DNA of 64,000 bases. Origin: Lysobacter soli (GTDB taxonomy: Bacteria; Pseudomonadota; Gammaproteobacteria; Xanthomonadales; Xanthomonadaceae). The stretch covers positions 186,001 through 250,000 of the forward strand of contig NZ_QTJR01000007.1 in assembly GCF_003382285.1 (NCBI RefSeq), given 5' to 3'. The notes beneath the pieces are model-generated. The model was not told where the DNA came from, made no database searches, and saw only the letters and a list, made by a program, of their open reading frames with translations. The position numbers were made by a program, and so were the translations under genes. Of this stretch, positions 35,170 to 44,534 are shown in pieces (the first letter of the stretch is position 1; each line of letters starts with the position of its first letter).

Positions 35170-36228
35170 TTACGCCTTCGGCCGCGGCGGCGCCGTCGAA
35201 CCGCGCACGACCAGCTCCGGGCTGAAGCCTTCGTTCGGCGACGCCTTGGGCGCGTGTTCGCGGATTTCCTGCAGCAGCCGGTGCGCGGCATGGCGCGCGA
35301 TGTCCTGCGTCGCCTGCTTCGCCGTCGTCAGCGCCGGCCAGCTCTGCTTGGAGAACGGGCTGTCCTCGAAGCCGGCGATGGACAGGTCGTACGGTACGTT
35401 CATGCCGCTGGACTTGGCGGCCGCCAGCACGCCGGCGGCGATTTCGTCGTTGCTGCCGAAGATCGCGGTCGGGCGGTCGGGCAGCGCGAGCAGGCGGCGC
35501 GCGCCACGGAAGCCGTCGTCGAAGGAGTAATCGCCTTCGACCACCAGTTCCGCATCGAGTGGAATGCCGTACTCGCGCAGCGCGTCCTCGTAGCCCTTGT
35601 AGCGCTCCCACGACGAACCGTGCGACTTGCCGCCCCACAGGAAGCCGATGCGGCTGTGGCCCAGCTGGATCAGGTGTTCGGTGATGTCGTACGCCGCGTC
35701 ACGGTCGTCGACGTAGACGCACGCGCTGCCGTCCTGCGGGTCGGCGGCGGCCGACACGATGCGCACCAGGTTCACGCCGTGCGCGATCAGTTCGGTCACC
35801 AGCTCGTTGCGCTCGGACATCGGCGGCGCGAGCACAAGGCCAGCCAAGCGCGAATGCTGCACCAGTTCAATGAGTTCGTTCGCCAGGTTCGGCGACGACG
35901 AGTCGCAGGGATGGATCTGCAAGCCGTAGCCGGTTTCGCGGCACACCGACAGCACGCCGTTCTGCACGGCGATGACGTAATAGGGATTGGGGTTGTCGTA
36001 CACCAGGCCCAGCGCGTACGGCTGTGCGCTGCGCAGGCTGCGCGCCGACGGATCGGGCTGGTAGCCGAGTTCGGCGATGGCCTGCCGCACGCGTTCGCGC
36101 GTGCGCGCCTGCACGCTGGGTTCGTCGTTGATGACGCGAGAGACCGTCTTGAGCGACACCTCGGCGCGCTCTGCAACGTCTTTGATCGTGGGTCTGCGCA
36201 CCGTAGCCTCGCGTGGTCCCGTCTTCAT
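35170..36228 (-). CDS. LacI-family repressor of amino-sugar uptake (NagR-like)
   Basis: The 352-residue protein has an N-terminal LacI helix-turn-helix (PTIKDVAERAEVSLKTVSRVINDEPSVQARTRERV) and a periplasmic-binding-protein-like effector domain (GLVYDNPNPYYVIAVQNGV; IAGFEDSPFSKQSWP). It is second in a minus-strand pair with the sugar permease, 98 bases downstream of it. A NagR-like palindrome, TGACAACGTTGTCA, lies at the divergent glk promoter 1.6 kb away. These make it the likely regulator of the permease/glk/TonB receptor/hexosaminidase genes. The effector is probably GlcNAc-6-phosphate or a related sugar (inference). Confidence 0.87.
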   Translation of the reverse strand: MKTGPREATVRRPTIKDVAERAEVSLKTVSRVINDEPSVQARTRERVRQAIAELGYQPDPSARSLRSAQPYALGLVYDNPNPYYVIAVQNGVLSVCRETGYGLQIHPCDSSSPNLANELIELVQHSRLAGLVLAPPMSERNELVTELIAHGVNLVRIVSAAADPQDGSACVYVDDRDAAYDITEHLIQLGHSRIGFLWGGKSHGSSWERYKGYEDALREYGIPLDAELVVEGDYSFDDGFRGARRLLALPDRPTAIFGSNDEIAAGVLAAAKSSGMNVPYDLSIAGFEDSPFSKQSWPALTTAKQATQDIARHAAHRLLQEIREHAPKASPNEGFSPELVVRGSTAPPRPKA

Positions 36229-36326
36229 GGCGGTCCAATGAGAACGACTAGCCTAACCAGCGCGACCGGTGATGTGAATCACGTGCGGTGGCGTCTGGTA
36301 CGCGGCGTCGTTCGTTGATCGAACGA

Positions 36327-37637
36327 TCAGCCGTGCTGCGAGGCCGTCGCGCCGTTCACCACGTCGTGCCGCTGGCCGGCTTTGTGGCCGCGCAGTGCGA
36401 AGTACAGGATGTACAGGTAGCACGGCACCATCAGGACGACGAACACCAGCTGGAAGTCGTAGGCCTGCTTGAGGTGCACGAACAGCTGCGGGATCACCGC
36501 GCCGCCGGCGATGCCCATGATCAGCAGCGCCGAACCGTATTCGGTGAAGCGGCCCAGGCCCTGGATCGCCAGAGGGAAGATCGCCGGCCACATCATCGCG
36601 TGCGCGAAACCGAGCGCGGCGACGAAGCCGACCGACACGTAGCCCTTCGTCAGGAACGCGCCGATCGCCAGCAGCGCGCCGAGCACCGCCGAGAAGGTGA
36701 GATACCGTTCCTGCGAGACGAAGCGCGGGATCGCGATCAAACCCACCACGTAGCCCAGCAACATGCCGAACAGGGTGAAGGAGGTGAAGAACTTGGTCGC
36801 GTCCACCGGCAGGCCGAACCCCTGGCCGTAGGTGCCGATGGCATCGCCCGCCATCACTTCCACGCCCACGTACACGAAGATGCACAGCGCGCCCAGCCAC
36901 ACGTGCGGGAACTGGAACAGGCTCGTCTTGCGCGTGGCGCCGGTGTCGCCGTCGGCGTTGACGTCCTCGGCCCTGATCTCCGGCAGCGGCGAAAACACGA
37001 TGCCCACGGCCAGCAGCGCGAGCAGGCCCGCCATCACCATGTACGGATCGTGGATGCGCGCGGCGAACTCGTTGAGCAGCTGCTCCTTCGTCGCGGCATC
37101 GGCATTGGCCACCTGCGCGGACAGGTCGCCCATGCCGTGCATCACCAGCGTGCCGATCACCAGCGGCGCGAGGATGCCGGCCACCTTGTTGCAGATGCCC
37201 ATCACGGCGATGCGCTGCGCCGCGCCTTCGATCGGCCCGAGGATGCTGATGTACGGGTTCGACGCCGTCTGCAGGATCGCCAGGCCCGCGCCGATCACGA
37301 AGATGCCGGTGATCGCGCCGCCGTAGACGCGCTCCGTCGTGTACTGGCCGAACACCGCCGCGCCGATCGCCATCAGGAACAGGCCGAGCGCCATGCCCTT
37401 CTTCATGCCGGTGAATTTCAGGATCACCGACGAGGGCAACGCGAGCACGAAGTACGAGATGTAGAACGCGAACGGAATCAGGAACGCCGCCGACTCGCTC
37501 ACGTTGAACGCGAGCTTGGCGAAGGTGATCAGCGGGCCGTTGAGCCAGGTGACGAAGCCGAAGATGAAGAACAGCGCGCCGATGATCGCGATGGACCCGT
37601 AGTGGCTGCGCGACGCGGTGGGCGTGGACGTGGACAT
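36327..37637 (-). CDS. Sugar MFS permease, GluP/NagP-like
   Basis: The 436-residue protein has 12 membrane helices and the FHS (fucose-galactose-glucose-H+ symporter) features: IGALFFIFGFVTWLNGPLI near the start, PYISILGP, and the C-terminal GLGRFTEYGSALLIMGIAGGAVIP. Relatives are NagP, the GlcNAc permease of Xanthomonadaceae, and GluP. Given the nag context and the LacI partner, GlcNAc or glucose uptake is likely. The ATG at 37637 has a GGGAGGGG SD. An operator-like palindrome lies 65 bases upstream at 37702-37715. Confidence 0.85.
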   Translation of the reverse strand: MSTSTPTASRSHYGSIAIIGALFFIFGFVTWLNGPLITFAKLAFNVSESAAFLIPFAFYISYFVLALPSSVILKFTGMKKGMALGLFLMAIGAAVFGQYTTERVYGGAITGIFVIGAGLAILQTASNPYISILGPIEGAAQRIAVMGICNKVAGILAPLVIGTLVMHGMGDLSAQVANADAATKEQLLNEFAARIHDPYMVMAGLLALLAVGIVFSPLPEIRAEDVNADGDTGATRKTSLFQFPHVWLGALCIFVYVGVEVMAGDAIGTYGQGFGLPVDATKFFTSFTLFGMLLGYVVGLIAIPRFVSQERYLTFSAVLGALLAIGAFLTKGYVSVGFVAALGFAHAMMWPAIFPLAIQGLGRFTEYGSALLIMGIAGGAVIPQLFVHLKQAYDFQLVFVVLMVPCYLYILYFALRGHKAGQRHDVVNGATASQHG

Positions 37638-37701
37638 GCGGATTCCCCTCCCAAGGAATGCGTTCGAGGACGGCGCCGGTTGACCTGGACGACATCCGGT
37701 G

Positions 37702-37715
37702 GCGCAACGTTGTCA
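37702..37715. promoter_or_regulatory. LacI-type operator half-palindrome upstream of the permease
   Basis: GCGCAACGTTGTCA matches 11 of 14 positions of the perfect palindrome at 37858-37871, and lies about 65 bases upstream of the permease ATG. Confidence 0.5.
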
Positions 37716-37820
37716 CAAGTTTTGTCCGCAAGCCAGAGAACCCCTACAAAGTCCTGCTGGTGCGGTGCGCAAGGCGTTTTGACCTGCTGCGGCGCAGCAA
37801 AAATGGCCGTTCGTCGGATC

Positions 37821-37834
37821 TGACACCGGTGTTT
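37821..37834. promoter_or_regulatory. Possible third LacI-type site
   Basis: TGACACCGGTGTTT shares the TGACA...TGT ends and a perfect central ACACCGGTGT palindrome with the 37858 site. Weaker evidence than the other two. Confidence 0.35.
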
Positions 37835-37856
37835 CTGACAATTTCGTAACTTCCGG

Positions 37857-37871
37857 TTGACAACGTTGTCA
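37857..37871 (+). promoter_or_regulatory. Perfect LacI/NagR operator overlapping a -35 box, upstream of glk
   Basis: TGACAACGTTGTCA (37858-37871) is a perfect 14-bp palindrome of the NagR/LacI class. The consensus -35 TTGACA (37857-37862) overlaps its left arm, so repressor binding would block polymerase. The glk start lies about 60 bases downstream. A -10 is not clear (CAATCT at 37881-37886 is the best). Confidence 0.7.
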
Positions 37872-37930
37872 GGGCCGCGCCAATCTCGGCCGCGCCGGCT
37901 GGGAGCCGGTGCGAGCGGAGGAACCATGCG

Positions 37931-39019
37931 GTGGGATACGAAGGAAGCACGAGCCCGGTCATGCCACGCGAACGCGCAGCGCCTGCGCGTCGTTCGCGGA
38001 TGAGCGCCGTGCCGCCGCTGACGCAGGTCGAACCCCGCTTCCTCGCCGCCGATGTCGGCGGCACGCACACCCGCGTCGGCCTGGTCCGTCCAGGCGGAGC
38101 GGACGAGTCCGACGTCGTCGTCCTGGCACACCACAAGTACGTGTGCGCCGATTACCCGAGCCTGGGCGCGATCCTCGCCGAGTTCATTTCCAGCCACAGC
38201 GCGTGCGCCGGCATCGACCGCGTCACGATCGCTTCCGCCGGCGTCGTGCTGGACGACGTGGTCATCAACGCCAACCTGCCCTGGCGCATTTCGCTCTCGG
38301 AGCTGCGCAGCCAGCTGCGCCTGAGCGAGTTGCACTACATCAACGATTTCCAGGCCGCCGCGCATGCCGCGCAGTGCATGGACCCGGCCGATTCGCTGCT
38401 GCTTACGCCCGGCGTGAGCGCGGCGGCGATGGGTCCCGTGCTGGTCGTGGGCCCCGGCACCGGCCTGGGCGCGGCGGTGCGCATCCCGCATCGCGGCGGC
38501 ACCGTCGTGCTGCCGACCGAAGCCGGCCACATCGCCTTCGCGCCGGGCAACGCGCGCGAGACGGCGATCCTCGAATGGACGCGCCAGCGCGGCTTCTCGC
38601 ACGTGCCGACCGAGCGCTTCGTCTCGGGTCCGGGCCTTGTGAACCTGTACGAGGCGATCTGCGCGATCGACGGCATCGAGCCGGAGCTGCGCGCACCCGC
38701 CGCCATCACCGAGGCCGCCCGCCGCCTGGACGCACCCGCGCGCGAAGCGGTGCTGACCTTCTGCGCACTGCTGGGCAGCACGATCGGCGACCTCATCACC
38801 GTCAGCAGCGCCAAGTCGGTGTTCATCGCCGGCGGCATCCTGCCGCAGCTGAAGGATTTCCTGCCGCACAGCCAGTTCCATGCGCGCTTGCTGGACAAGG
38901 GCGTGATGCACGCCGCGCTGGAACGCGTGCCGGTGCGATTGATCGAGAACGACCGGCTGGGCGTCATCGGCGCCGCCAGCTGGTACCTGGAACATCTGTC
39001 TCAAAGCAGCCAGTCGTAA
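37931..39019 (+). CDS. glk: Glucokinase
   Basis: The protein of up to 362 residues phosphorylates glucose (or related hexoses) with ATP. It has the sugar-kinase P-loop FLAADVGGTHTRVGLV, the catalytic stretch LHYINDFQAAAHA, VVGPGTGLGAAV, and TEAGHIAFAPG. In Xanthomonad nag clusters a Glk-family kinase supplies the missing GlcNAc kinase step. The GTG at 37931 follows GGAGGA (37917-37922) with good spacing; ATG 37961 or 38000 are shorter alternatives, since the first ~30 residues are not conserved. It is first in a plus-strand run with the TonB receptor and hexosaminidase. Confidence 0.9.
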   Translation: MGYEGSTSPVMPRERAAPARRSRMSAVPPLTQVEPRFLAADVGGTHTRVGLVRPGGADESDVVVLAHHKYVCADYPSLGAILAEFISSHSACAGIDRVTIASAGVVLDDVVINANLPWRISLSELRSQLRLSELHYINDFQAAAHAAQCMDPADSLLLTPGVSAAAMGPVLVVGPGTGLGAAVRIPHRGGTVVLPTEAGHIAFAPGNARETAILEWTRQRGFSHVPTERFVSGPGLVNLYEAICAIDGIEPELRAPAAITEAARRLDAPAREAVLTFCALLGSTIGDLITVSSAKSVFIAGGILPQLKDFLPHSQFHARLLDKGVMHAALERVPVRLIENDRLGVIGAASWYLEHLSQSSQS

Positions 39020-39179
39020 CGCGATTCGTCCATGTGCGGCGGCGCGCGAGCGCCACCGCGAAGCACGCAGGAATACGGCCACGCGTCCGTGCGCGTCGGT
39101 CAGGAAACGGGCTCCGCAGACGTCGGCAAGCAAGAACCGGCACTGCGGGGTCGTACATCAACCCGTGGGAGGGAGAGCA

Positions 39180-41855
39180 ATGAAGCTTCGCAAAACAGCA
39201 CTATCGGCCAGCATCGTCTTCGCGCTGAGCATCGGCGGCAACGTGGCCGCGCAGACCGCGCCGGCTTCCAGCCAGGAAGCGACCGACCTGGACACGGTGA
39301 TCGTCACCGGCATCCGCGGCGCCCAGGAAAAGTCGCTGGACACCAAGCGCGACGCGCAGTCGCACATCGAAGTGGTCACGGCCGAAGACGTCGGCAAGCT
39401 GCCGGCGCACAACGTCGCCGACACCCTGCAGCGCCTGCCGGGCGTGAGCATCAGCTCCTCCAGCGCGAACGAAGGCGGCTTCGACGAGAACGACCGCGTC
39501 AGCCTGCGCGGCACCAGCCCGAGCCTGACCCAGACGCTGGTCAACGGCCACACCATCGGCAGCGCCGACTGGTTCATCCTCAGCCAGACCGAAACCGTGG
39601 GCCGCAGCGTCAGCTATTCGCTGCTGCCGTCGGAAATCGTCAGCCAGGCGGTGGTGAACAAGACCTCGCAGGCCAAGTTCGTCGAAGGCGGCGCCGCCGG
39701 CTCGGTGAACGTGATCACCCGCAAGCCGCTGGACTTCGCGAACCAGATCTCGGCCGAAGGCTCGATCGGCGCCGTCTACTCCGACCTGCCGAGCAGCACC
39801 AAGCCGCAGGTCAGCGGCCTGTTCAACTACAAGAACGACGCCAACACCTTCGGCTTCATGGCGCAGGCGTTCTACCAGGAACGCGAGCTGCGTCGCGACG
39901 GCCAGGAAATCGTCGGCGGCTTCTCGACGATCGCGCCGGACGCGCCGGTCGTGGCGACCAACCCGGACCTCGCCGGCGTGATGTACCCGAACCTCCCGGG
40001 TTCGGCCTACTTCACCCAGACGCGCGAGCGCATGGGCGGCCTGATCGAACTGCAGGCCAAGCCGAGCGACGATCTGACGCTGGGCCTGAGCGCGTTCTAC
40101 TCCGACATGGACGCGAAGAACTACAACCGCAACTACATGCTGTGGACCGGCAACTTCGTGCCGAACCAGGCACCGCTGCCGGGCTATGTCATCGAGAACG
40201 GCACGCTGGTGAAGGCCGATTACGCCGCCGATCCGTCGGCGCCGGGCTACGGCATCTACGACATGATCTCGCGTCCGGAATCGGCCGCTAAGACCGGCTA
40301 CACCACCTTCGACGCCGCGTGGGACATCAACGAGTCGTTTTCGCTGAAGACCCAGATCGGCTACACGAAGGGCCAGGGCGAGACGCCGACGCAGAACATC
40401 GCCGAGGTCGTCACCGGCCGCAGCGGCGGCGGCTGGCAGGTTCGCGGCACCGACAACACCGTCAACTGGTACCTCAACAATCCGTCCGGCCCGACCACCG
40501 ACGGCTTCGGCACGTGGGGCATCCAGTACTACGACGTGATCGACAAGGAAACCTGGATCACCTCCGACGCGACCTGGTTCAGCAACAACGGCGTGCTGTC
40601 GTCGGTGGACTTCGGCGTGCGCTACGCCGACCACACCCGCGAAGTGAACAGCCCGTACGGTTCCGATCCGGGCGACATCGCCGGCGCGCTGGAGGGCACC
40701 TCGCCGGGGTTCTATCCGGGCGACTTCGGCAGCGGCCTCGGCGGCTCGTTCCCGGGCCCGGGCGTGTGGTACTTCACGCAGAGCGCGCTCGAGCAGGCGG
40801 TCAAGAACAACTCCACCGTCCGCAAGGACGGCGCCCGCCACAACTACGGCAGCGAGTTCAACATCAACGAGGAGAACACCGCGCTCTACGTGCAGGCGAA
40901 CTTCTCGGGCGACAAGTGGAGCGGCAACGCGGGCCTGCGTTACGTCGACATCCAGCAGGACATCCAGTTCTGGCGCGGACTGGGCAGCGACGCGACGATC
41001 ACGCCGGACGTGTCGAGCCTGTTCGGCAACTTCGTCAACGTACGCCAGAACAACAAGCACGACCGCGTCCTGCCGAGCGTCAACTTCCGCTACAACTTCG
41101 CCGACGACCTGATCCTGCGCCTGGCCGCGTCGCAGACGATGACGCTGCCGGATTACTCGGCGCTGGCCGGCGCCGTGTCGCTGTCGAACCTGACGCACAC
41201 CGGTACGGCGGGCAACCCGGACCTCGAGCCGATCATCTCGACCAACTTCGACGCGTCGCTGGAGTGGTACTTCACCGAACGTGGCCTGCTGGCCGCGAGC
41301 CTGTTCTCGATGGACCTGGACAACTACGTCCGCTACGCCACCGAGACCCGCAACTACGTGAACGACCAGAACGGCCAGGTCGAACCGTACGAGGTCACGC
41401 TGCCGATCAACAGTGACGGCAAGGTGCGCGGCATCGAGCTGACGTACGAGCAGCCGATCGGCGACTACTTCGGCATCTCGGCGAATTACACCTACGCCGA
41501 TGGCGAGGCCGACGTCCCGGCGGGCAACGATGCCACCGACGCACTGGTGGGCACGTCGAAGGACACCTGGAACCTGTCGGCGTTCTTCGAGAACGACCGC
41601 TTCAACGCGCGCGTGGCCTACACGTACCGCTCCTCGTTCTACCACGGCATGCTGCGTGCGAACGAGTACTTCCAGGACGACTTCGGCACGCTGTCGGCGT
41701 CGTTCGGCTGGAAGGCGACGGACTGGATGTCGATCACGCTCGACGCGCTCAACCTCAACGACCCGACGCTCAGCTACTACGTGGCCGACGGCCACCCGCA
41801 GGCGTTCTACAACAACGGTCGCCAGTACTATCTGAACTTCCGCTTCAAGTACTGA
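39180..41855 (+). CDS. TonB-dependent outer membrane receptor (chito-sugar cluster)
   Basis: The 891-residue protein has a signal peptide (NVAAQ, about residue 24), a TonB box region DTVIVTGIR, a plug with VVTAEDVGKLPAHNVADTLQRLPGVSIS and GGAAGSVNVITRKPLDF, and a barrel ending in the aromatic YYLNFRFKY. The plug pattern D-V-GKLPA-NVADTLQRLPGV is that of the carbohydrate-type receptors of Xanthomonas/Caulobacter, e.g. those for chitin oligosaccharides and other glycans. Its place between glk and a GH20 hexosaminidase suggests uptake of GlcNAc-containing oligosaccharides. ATG 39180 has SD GGGAGGGAGA. A strong terminator follows. Confidence 0.93.
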   Translation: MKLRKTALSASIVFALSIGGNVAAQTAPASSQEATDLDTVIVTGIRGAQEKSLDTKRDAQSHIEVVTAEDVGKLPAHNVADTLQRLPGVSISSSSANEGGFDENDRVSLRGTSPSLTQTLVNGHTIGSADWFILSQTETVGRSVSYSLLPSEIVSQAVVNKTSQAKFVEGGAAGSVNVITRKPLDFANQISAEGSIGAVYSDLPSSTKPQVSGLFNYKNDANTFGFMAQAFYQERELRRDGQEIVGGFSTIAPDAPVVATNPDLAGVMYPNLPGSAYFTQTRERMGGLIELQAKPSDDLTLGLSAFYSDMDAKNYNRNYMLWTGNFVPNQAPLPGYVIENGTLVKADYAADPSAPGYGIYDMISRPESAAKTGYTTFDAAWDINESFSLKTQIGYTKGQGETPTQNIAEVVTGRSGGGWQVRGTDNTVNWYLNNPSGPTTDGFGTWGIQYYDVIDKETWITSDATWFSNNGVLSSVDFGVRYADHTREVNSPYGSDPGDIAGALEGTSPGFYPGDFGSGLGGSFPGPGVWYFTQSALEQAVKNNSTVRKDGARHNYGSEFNINEENTALYVQANFSGDKWSGNAGLRYVDIQQDIQFWRGLGSDATITPDVSSLFGNFVNVRQNNKHDRVLPSVNFRYNFADDLILRLAASQTMTLPDYSALAGAVSLSNLTHTGTAGNPDLEPIISTNFDASLEWYFTERGLLAASLFSMDLDNYVRYATETRNYVNDQNGQVEPYEVTLPINSDGKVRGIELTYEQPIGDYFGISANYTYADGEADVPAGNDATDALVGTSKDTWNLSAFFENDRFNARVAYTYRSSFYHGMLRANEYFQDDFGTLSASFGWKATDWMSITLDALNLNDPTLSYYVADGHPQAFYNNGRQYYLNFRFKY

Positions 41856-41886
41856 TACGCCGCTGGTCCAGGGTGTAAGCAAGACA

Positions 41887-41918
41887 GCGGGCCCGGTCAT
41901 GCCGGGCCCGCTTGTTTC
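41887..41918 (+). terminator. Rho-independent terminator after the second TonB receptor
   Basis: A 10-bp GC-rich stem GCGGGCCCGG / CCGGGCCCGC (41887-41896 with 41902-41911), loop TCATG, then TTGTTT. It lies between the receptor and the hexosaminidase, so the hexosaminidase may need its own promoter or readthrough. Confidence 0.8.
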
Positions 41919-41959
41919 CGGCGCCCGGGTGGCGCACGCGACAGGAGAGTGAGGGAACG

Positions 41960-44347
41960 ATGAAACGGCATTTCGTAACGAGCATCGCCGCCGTGGCGCT
42001 GGCGATGGGATTGTCGGCCTGCCAGCGCGAGGACGCGCCCAAGGCGGACGCAGCAGGCGCCACCGCCGCAAAGCCGGCGGAAAAGACAAACGCGACCACG
42101 CTCATTTCCGCCAGCGCCGCCGCGACGCCGGTGATTCCGCGCCCGGCGAAGGTGGAGTTGCGCGATGGCCGCTTCGCCTTCGGCCCGCAGTCGCGCGTTG
42201 CCGTGATCGGCATCGACGCCGAAGCCACGCGGATCGCGCAGGATTTCGCCTCGCGCGTGCAGAAGGCGCGCGGTTTCGCGCCTGAGGTCGGCGGCGCTGC
42301 CGACGGTGCAGCGGTCGTGTTCGCGATCGACGCGAACATCGCGCCCGCCGGCGACGAGGCCTACGTCGTCGACATCACGCCGCAGGGCGCGAAGATCAGC
42401 GCGCGCAAGCCGGCCGGCCTGTTCTACGGCGCGGTGACGCTGTGGCAATTGCTGGCCGACGGCGCGCAGGGCGAGGCGTCGATCGCGAACCAGCGCATCG
42501 AGGACGCGCCGCGTTTCGGCTGGCGCGGGTTGATGCTCGACGTCGCGCGCCACTTCCGCACGCCCGACGAAGTGAAGGCGCTGCTGGACCAGATGGCGCT
42601 GCACAAGCTCAACACCTTCCACTGGCATCTCACCGACGACCAGGGTTGGCGCGTGGAGATCAAGCAGTACCCGAGGCTGACCGAGGTGGGCGGCTGCCGC
42701 ATTCCCGCCGGCGCGGCCGGTCGCGATGCGAAGGGCAAGCCGAAGCCGTATTGCGGCTTCTACACGCAGGACGAAATCCGCGACATCGTGAAGTACGCCG
42801 CAGAGCGTTACATCACGGTCGTGCCCGAGTTCGATCTGCCCGGCCATGCGCAGGCGGCGATCGCCTCCTATCCCGAATTCGGCGTGCCCGGCACCAAGCC
42901 GCCCGTGTCGCCCGACTGGGGCGTCAACACATGGCTGTTCAACGTGGACGACAAGACGTTCACGTTCCTGGAAAACGTGCTCGACGAAATGATGCCGCTC
43001 TTCCCCGGACAGTACTTCCACCTGGGCGGCGACGAGGCCGCGAAGGACCAGTGGGAGCAGTCGGCGGCGGTGCAGGCGAAGAAGAAGGAACTCGGCCTCA
43101 AGGACGAGATGCAGTTGCAAAGCTGGTTCATGGGCCGGCTGGGCAAGTACATCGAGGCGCACGGCAAGCGGCTGATCGGCTGGGACGAGATCCTCGAAGG
43201 CGGCCCGCCGGCCGACGCGACGGTGATGTCGTGGCGTGGCACGGACGGCGCGATCGAGGCCGCGCGTGCCGGACACGACGTCGTGATGGCGCCCTCGCCC
43301 GACCTCTACCTCGACCACGTGCAGAGCGACGGCCCGGATGAAACGCCGGGGCGGTTGAAGGTGATCTCGCTCAAGGACGTGTACGACTTCAAGGCCGTAC
43401 CGGTGCAGTTGAATGCCGATCAGGCAAAGCATGTGCTCGGCGTGCAGGCCAACCTGTGGACCGAACACCAGCGCACCTTCGAGCGCATGCAGCGTTCGCT
43501 GTTCCCGCGCGGCGCGGCGCTGGCCGAAGTCACCTGGTCGCCGGAATCGAGCCTGGACTGGAACGATTTCCTGCAGCGCATGGCGTTCCAGATGGAACGC
43601 TACCGCCTGACCGGCTTCGACGCCGCCGACAGCGCGTTTGCCGTGCGCTTCACACCGCAGGCGCTGGAAGGCGGCAAGACGTCGTTCGCGCTGAACAACC
43701 AGAGCGGCTTCGGCACGATCCGCTACACGCTCGACGGCACGGAACCGACGGCAACGTCGCAGGCGTACGTGCATCCGCTCGAACTGCCGCTGCCGACGAC
43801 GGTGAAGGCCAACGCGTTCGCCGATGATCGCGCGCTCGCCGCGACGCGCGCGTTCGAATTGAACCTGCACAGCCTGCGTGCGCGCAGCAGCAATGCGCTG
43901 CGTTCGTGCAAGACCGACCTGATGCTGCGCATGGAGGACGACGCACCGTCCGACGGCAAGGACGGCGATCGCCGGCTGCTGCTCGCCGACGTGTTCGATC
44001 CGTGCTGGATCTACGACGCCGCGCAGCTGGACGGTATCGCCACGGTGGAGGTCCGCGTCGGCCAGCTGCCGCACAACTACGCCCTGTGGAAGGACGCCAG
44101 CAAGGTCGTGACGCGCCCGGCGACGATCCCCGGCGGCGCGCTCGAAGTCCGGCTCGGCAGCTGCGAAGGCGAGCCCATCGCGGTGCTGCCGCTGGCACCG
44201 GCACGCAGGTCCGACGGCCTGACCACGTTGTCGGCGCCGCTGCCGACGCAGGCCGGTCGTCACGACCTCTGCTTCACCTTCGCCTCGGGCGAGTACAACC
44301 CGATGTGGGTCGTGGACGAGGTCGCGCTGCTGCCCGCGGCGCACTGA
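41960..44347 (+). CDS. Beta-N-acetylhexosaminidase, GH20, lipoprotein
   Basis: The 795-residue protein starts with a lipoprotein signal (LSAC, Cys21), followed by an N-terminal GH20b domain and the GH20 barrel. The catalytic pair Asp358-Glu359 sits in YFHLGGDEA, and MLDVARHFRTPDEVKALLDQMALHKLNTFHWHLTDDQGWR is the classic opening of the barrel; a chitobiase C-terminal Ig-like domain follows (GTIRYTLDGTEPTATSQAY). It removes terminal GlcNAc (or GalNAc) from chito-oligosaccharides at the outer membrane. The gene follows the TonB receptor, giving a release-and-import unit. ATG 41960 (SD weak: GAGGGAACG). Confidence 0.95.
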   Translation: MKRHFVTSIAAVALAMGLSACQREDAPKADAAGATAAKPAEKTNATTLISASAAATPVIPRPAKVELRDGRFAFGPQSRVAVIGIDAEATRIAQDFASRVQKARGFAPEVGGAADGAAVVFAIDANIAPAGDEAYVVDITPQGAKISARKPAGLFYGAVTLWQLLADGAQGEASIANQRIEDAPRFGWRGLMLDVARHFRTPDEVKALLDQMALHKLNTFHWHLTDDQGWRVEIKQYPRLTEVGGCRIPAGAAGRDAKGKPKPYCGFYTQDEIRDIVKYAAERYITVVPEFDLPGHAQAAIASYPEFGVPGTKPPVSPDWGVNTWLFNVDDKTFTFLENVLDEMMPLFPGQYFHLGGDEAAKDQWEQSAAVQAKKKELGLKDEMQLQSWFMGRLGKYIEAHGKRLIGWDEILEGGPPADATVMSWRGTDGAIEAARAGHDVVMAPSPDLYLDHVQSDGPDETPGRLKVISLKDVYDFKAVPVQLNADQAKHVLGVQANLWTEHQRTFERMQRSLFPRGAALAEVTWSPESSLDWNDFLQRMAFQMERYRLTGFDAADSAFAVRFTPQALEGGKTSFALNNQSGFGTIRYTLDGTEPTATSQAYVHPLELPLPTTVKANAFADDRALAATRAFELNLHSLRARSSNALRSCKTDLMLRMEDDAPSDGKDGDRRLLLADVFDPCWIYDAAQLDGIATVEVRVGQLPHNYALWKDASKVVTRPATIPGGALEVRLGSCEGEPIAVLPLAPARRSDGLTTLSAPLPTQAGRHDLCFTFASGEYNPMWVVDEVALLPAAH

Positions 44348-44361
44348 GCGGTGCCGTGAAG

Positions 44362-44387
44362 CCCCTCTCCCGCCGACGGGAGAGGGG
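44362..44387. repeat. Dispersed intergenic hairpin (type A, inverted pair)
   Basis: CCCCTCTCCCG (44362-44372) pairs with CGGGAGAGGGG (44377-44387) around CCGA. It follows the hexosaminidase stop by 14 bases and may help end that transcript. Confidence 0.7.
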
Positions 44388-44534
44388 TGGACCGGGGCGA
44401 CGGCCGTCCCATCTTGCCGAAATGGCGCTCCGGCTTGCCCTCGCCCTGCCGATAACCCGGTCTGGGACGCCAGAACGCCGCGATCCCGGCCCAGTACGGG
44501 TTAGGATTGCTGCGTTGCACAGGGGGATTCACAC

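Noticed and set aside
39201-42089. A 962-codon minus-strand frame across the second TonB receptor
   Set aside because: Antisense to a gene with full receptor motifs; composition is a GC artefact.
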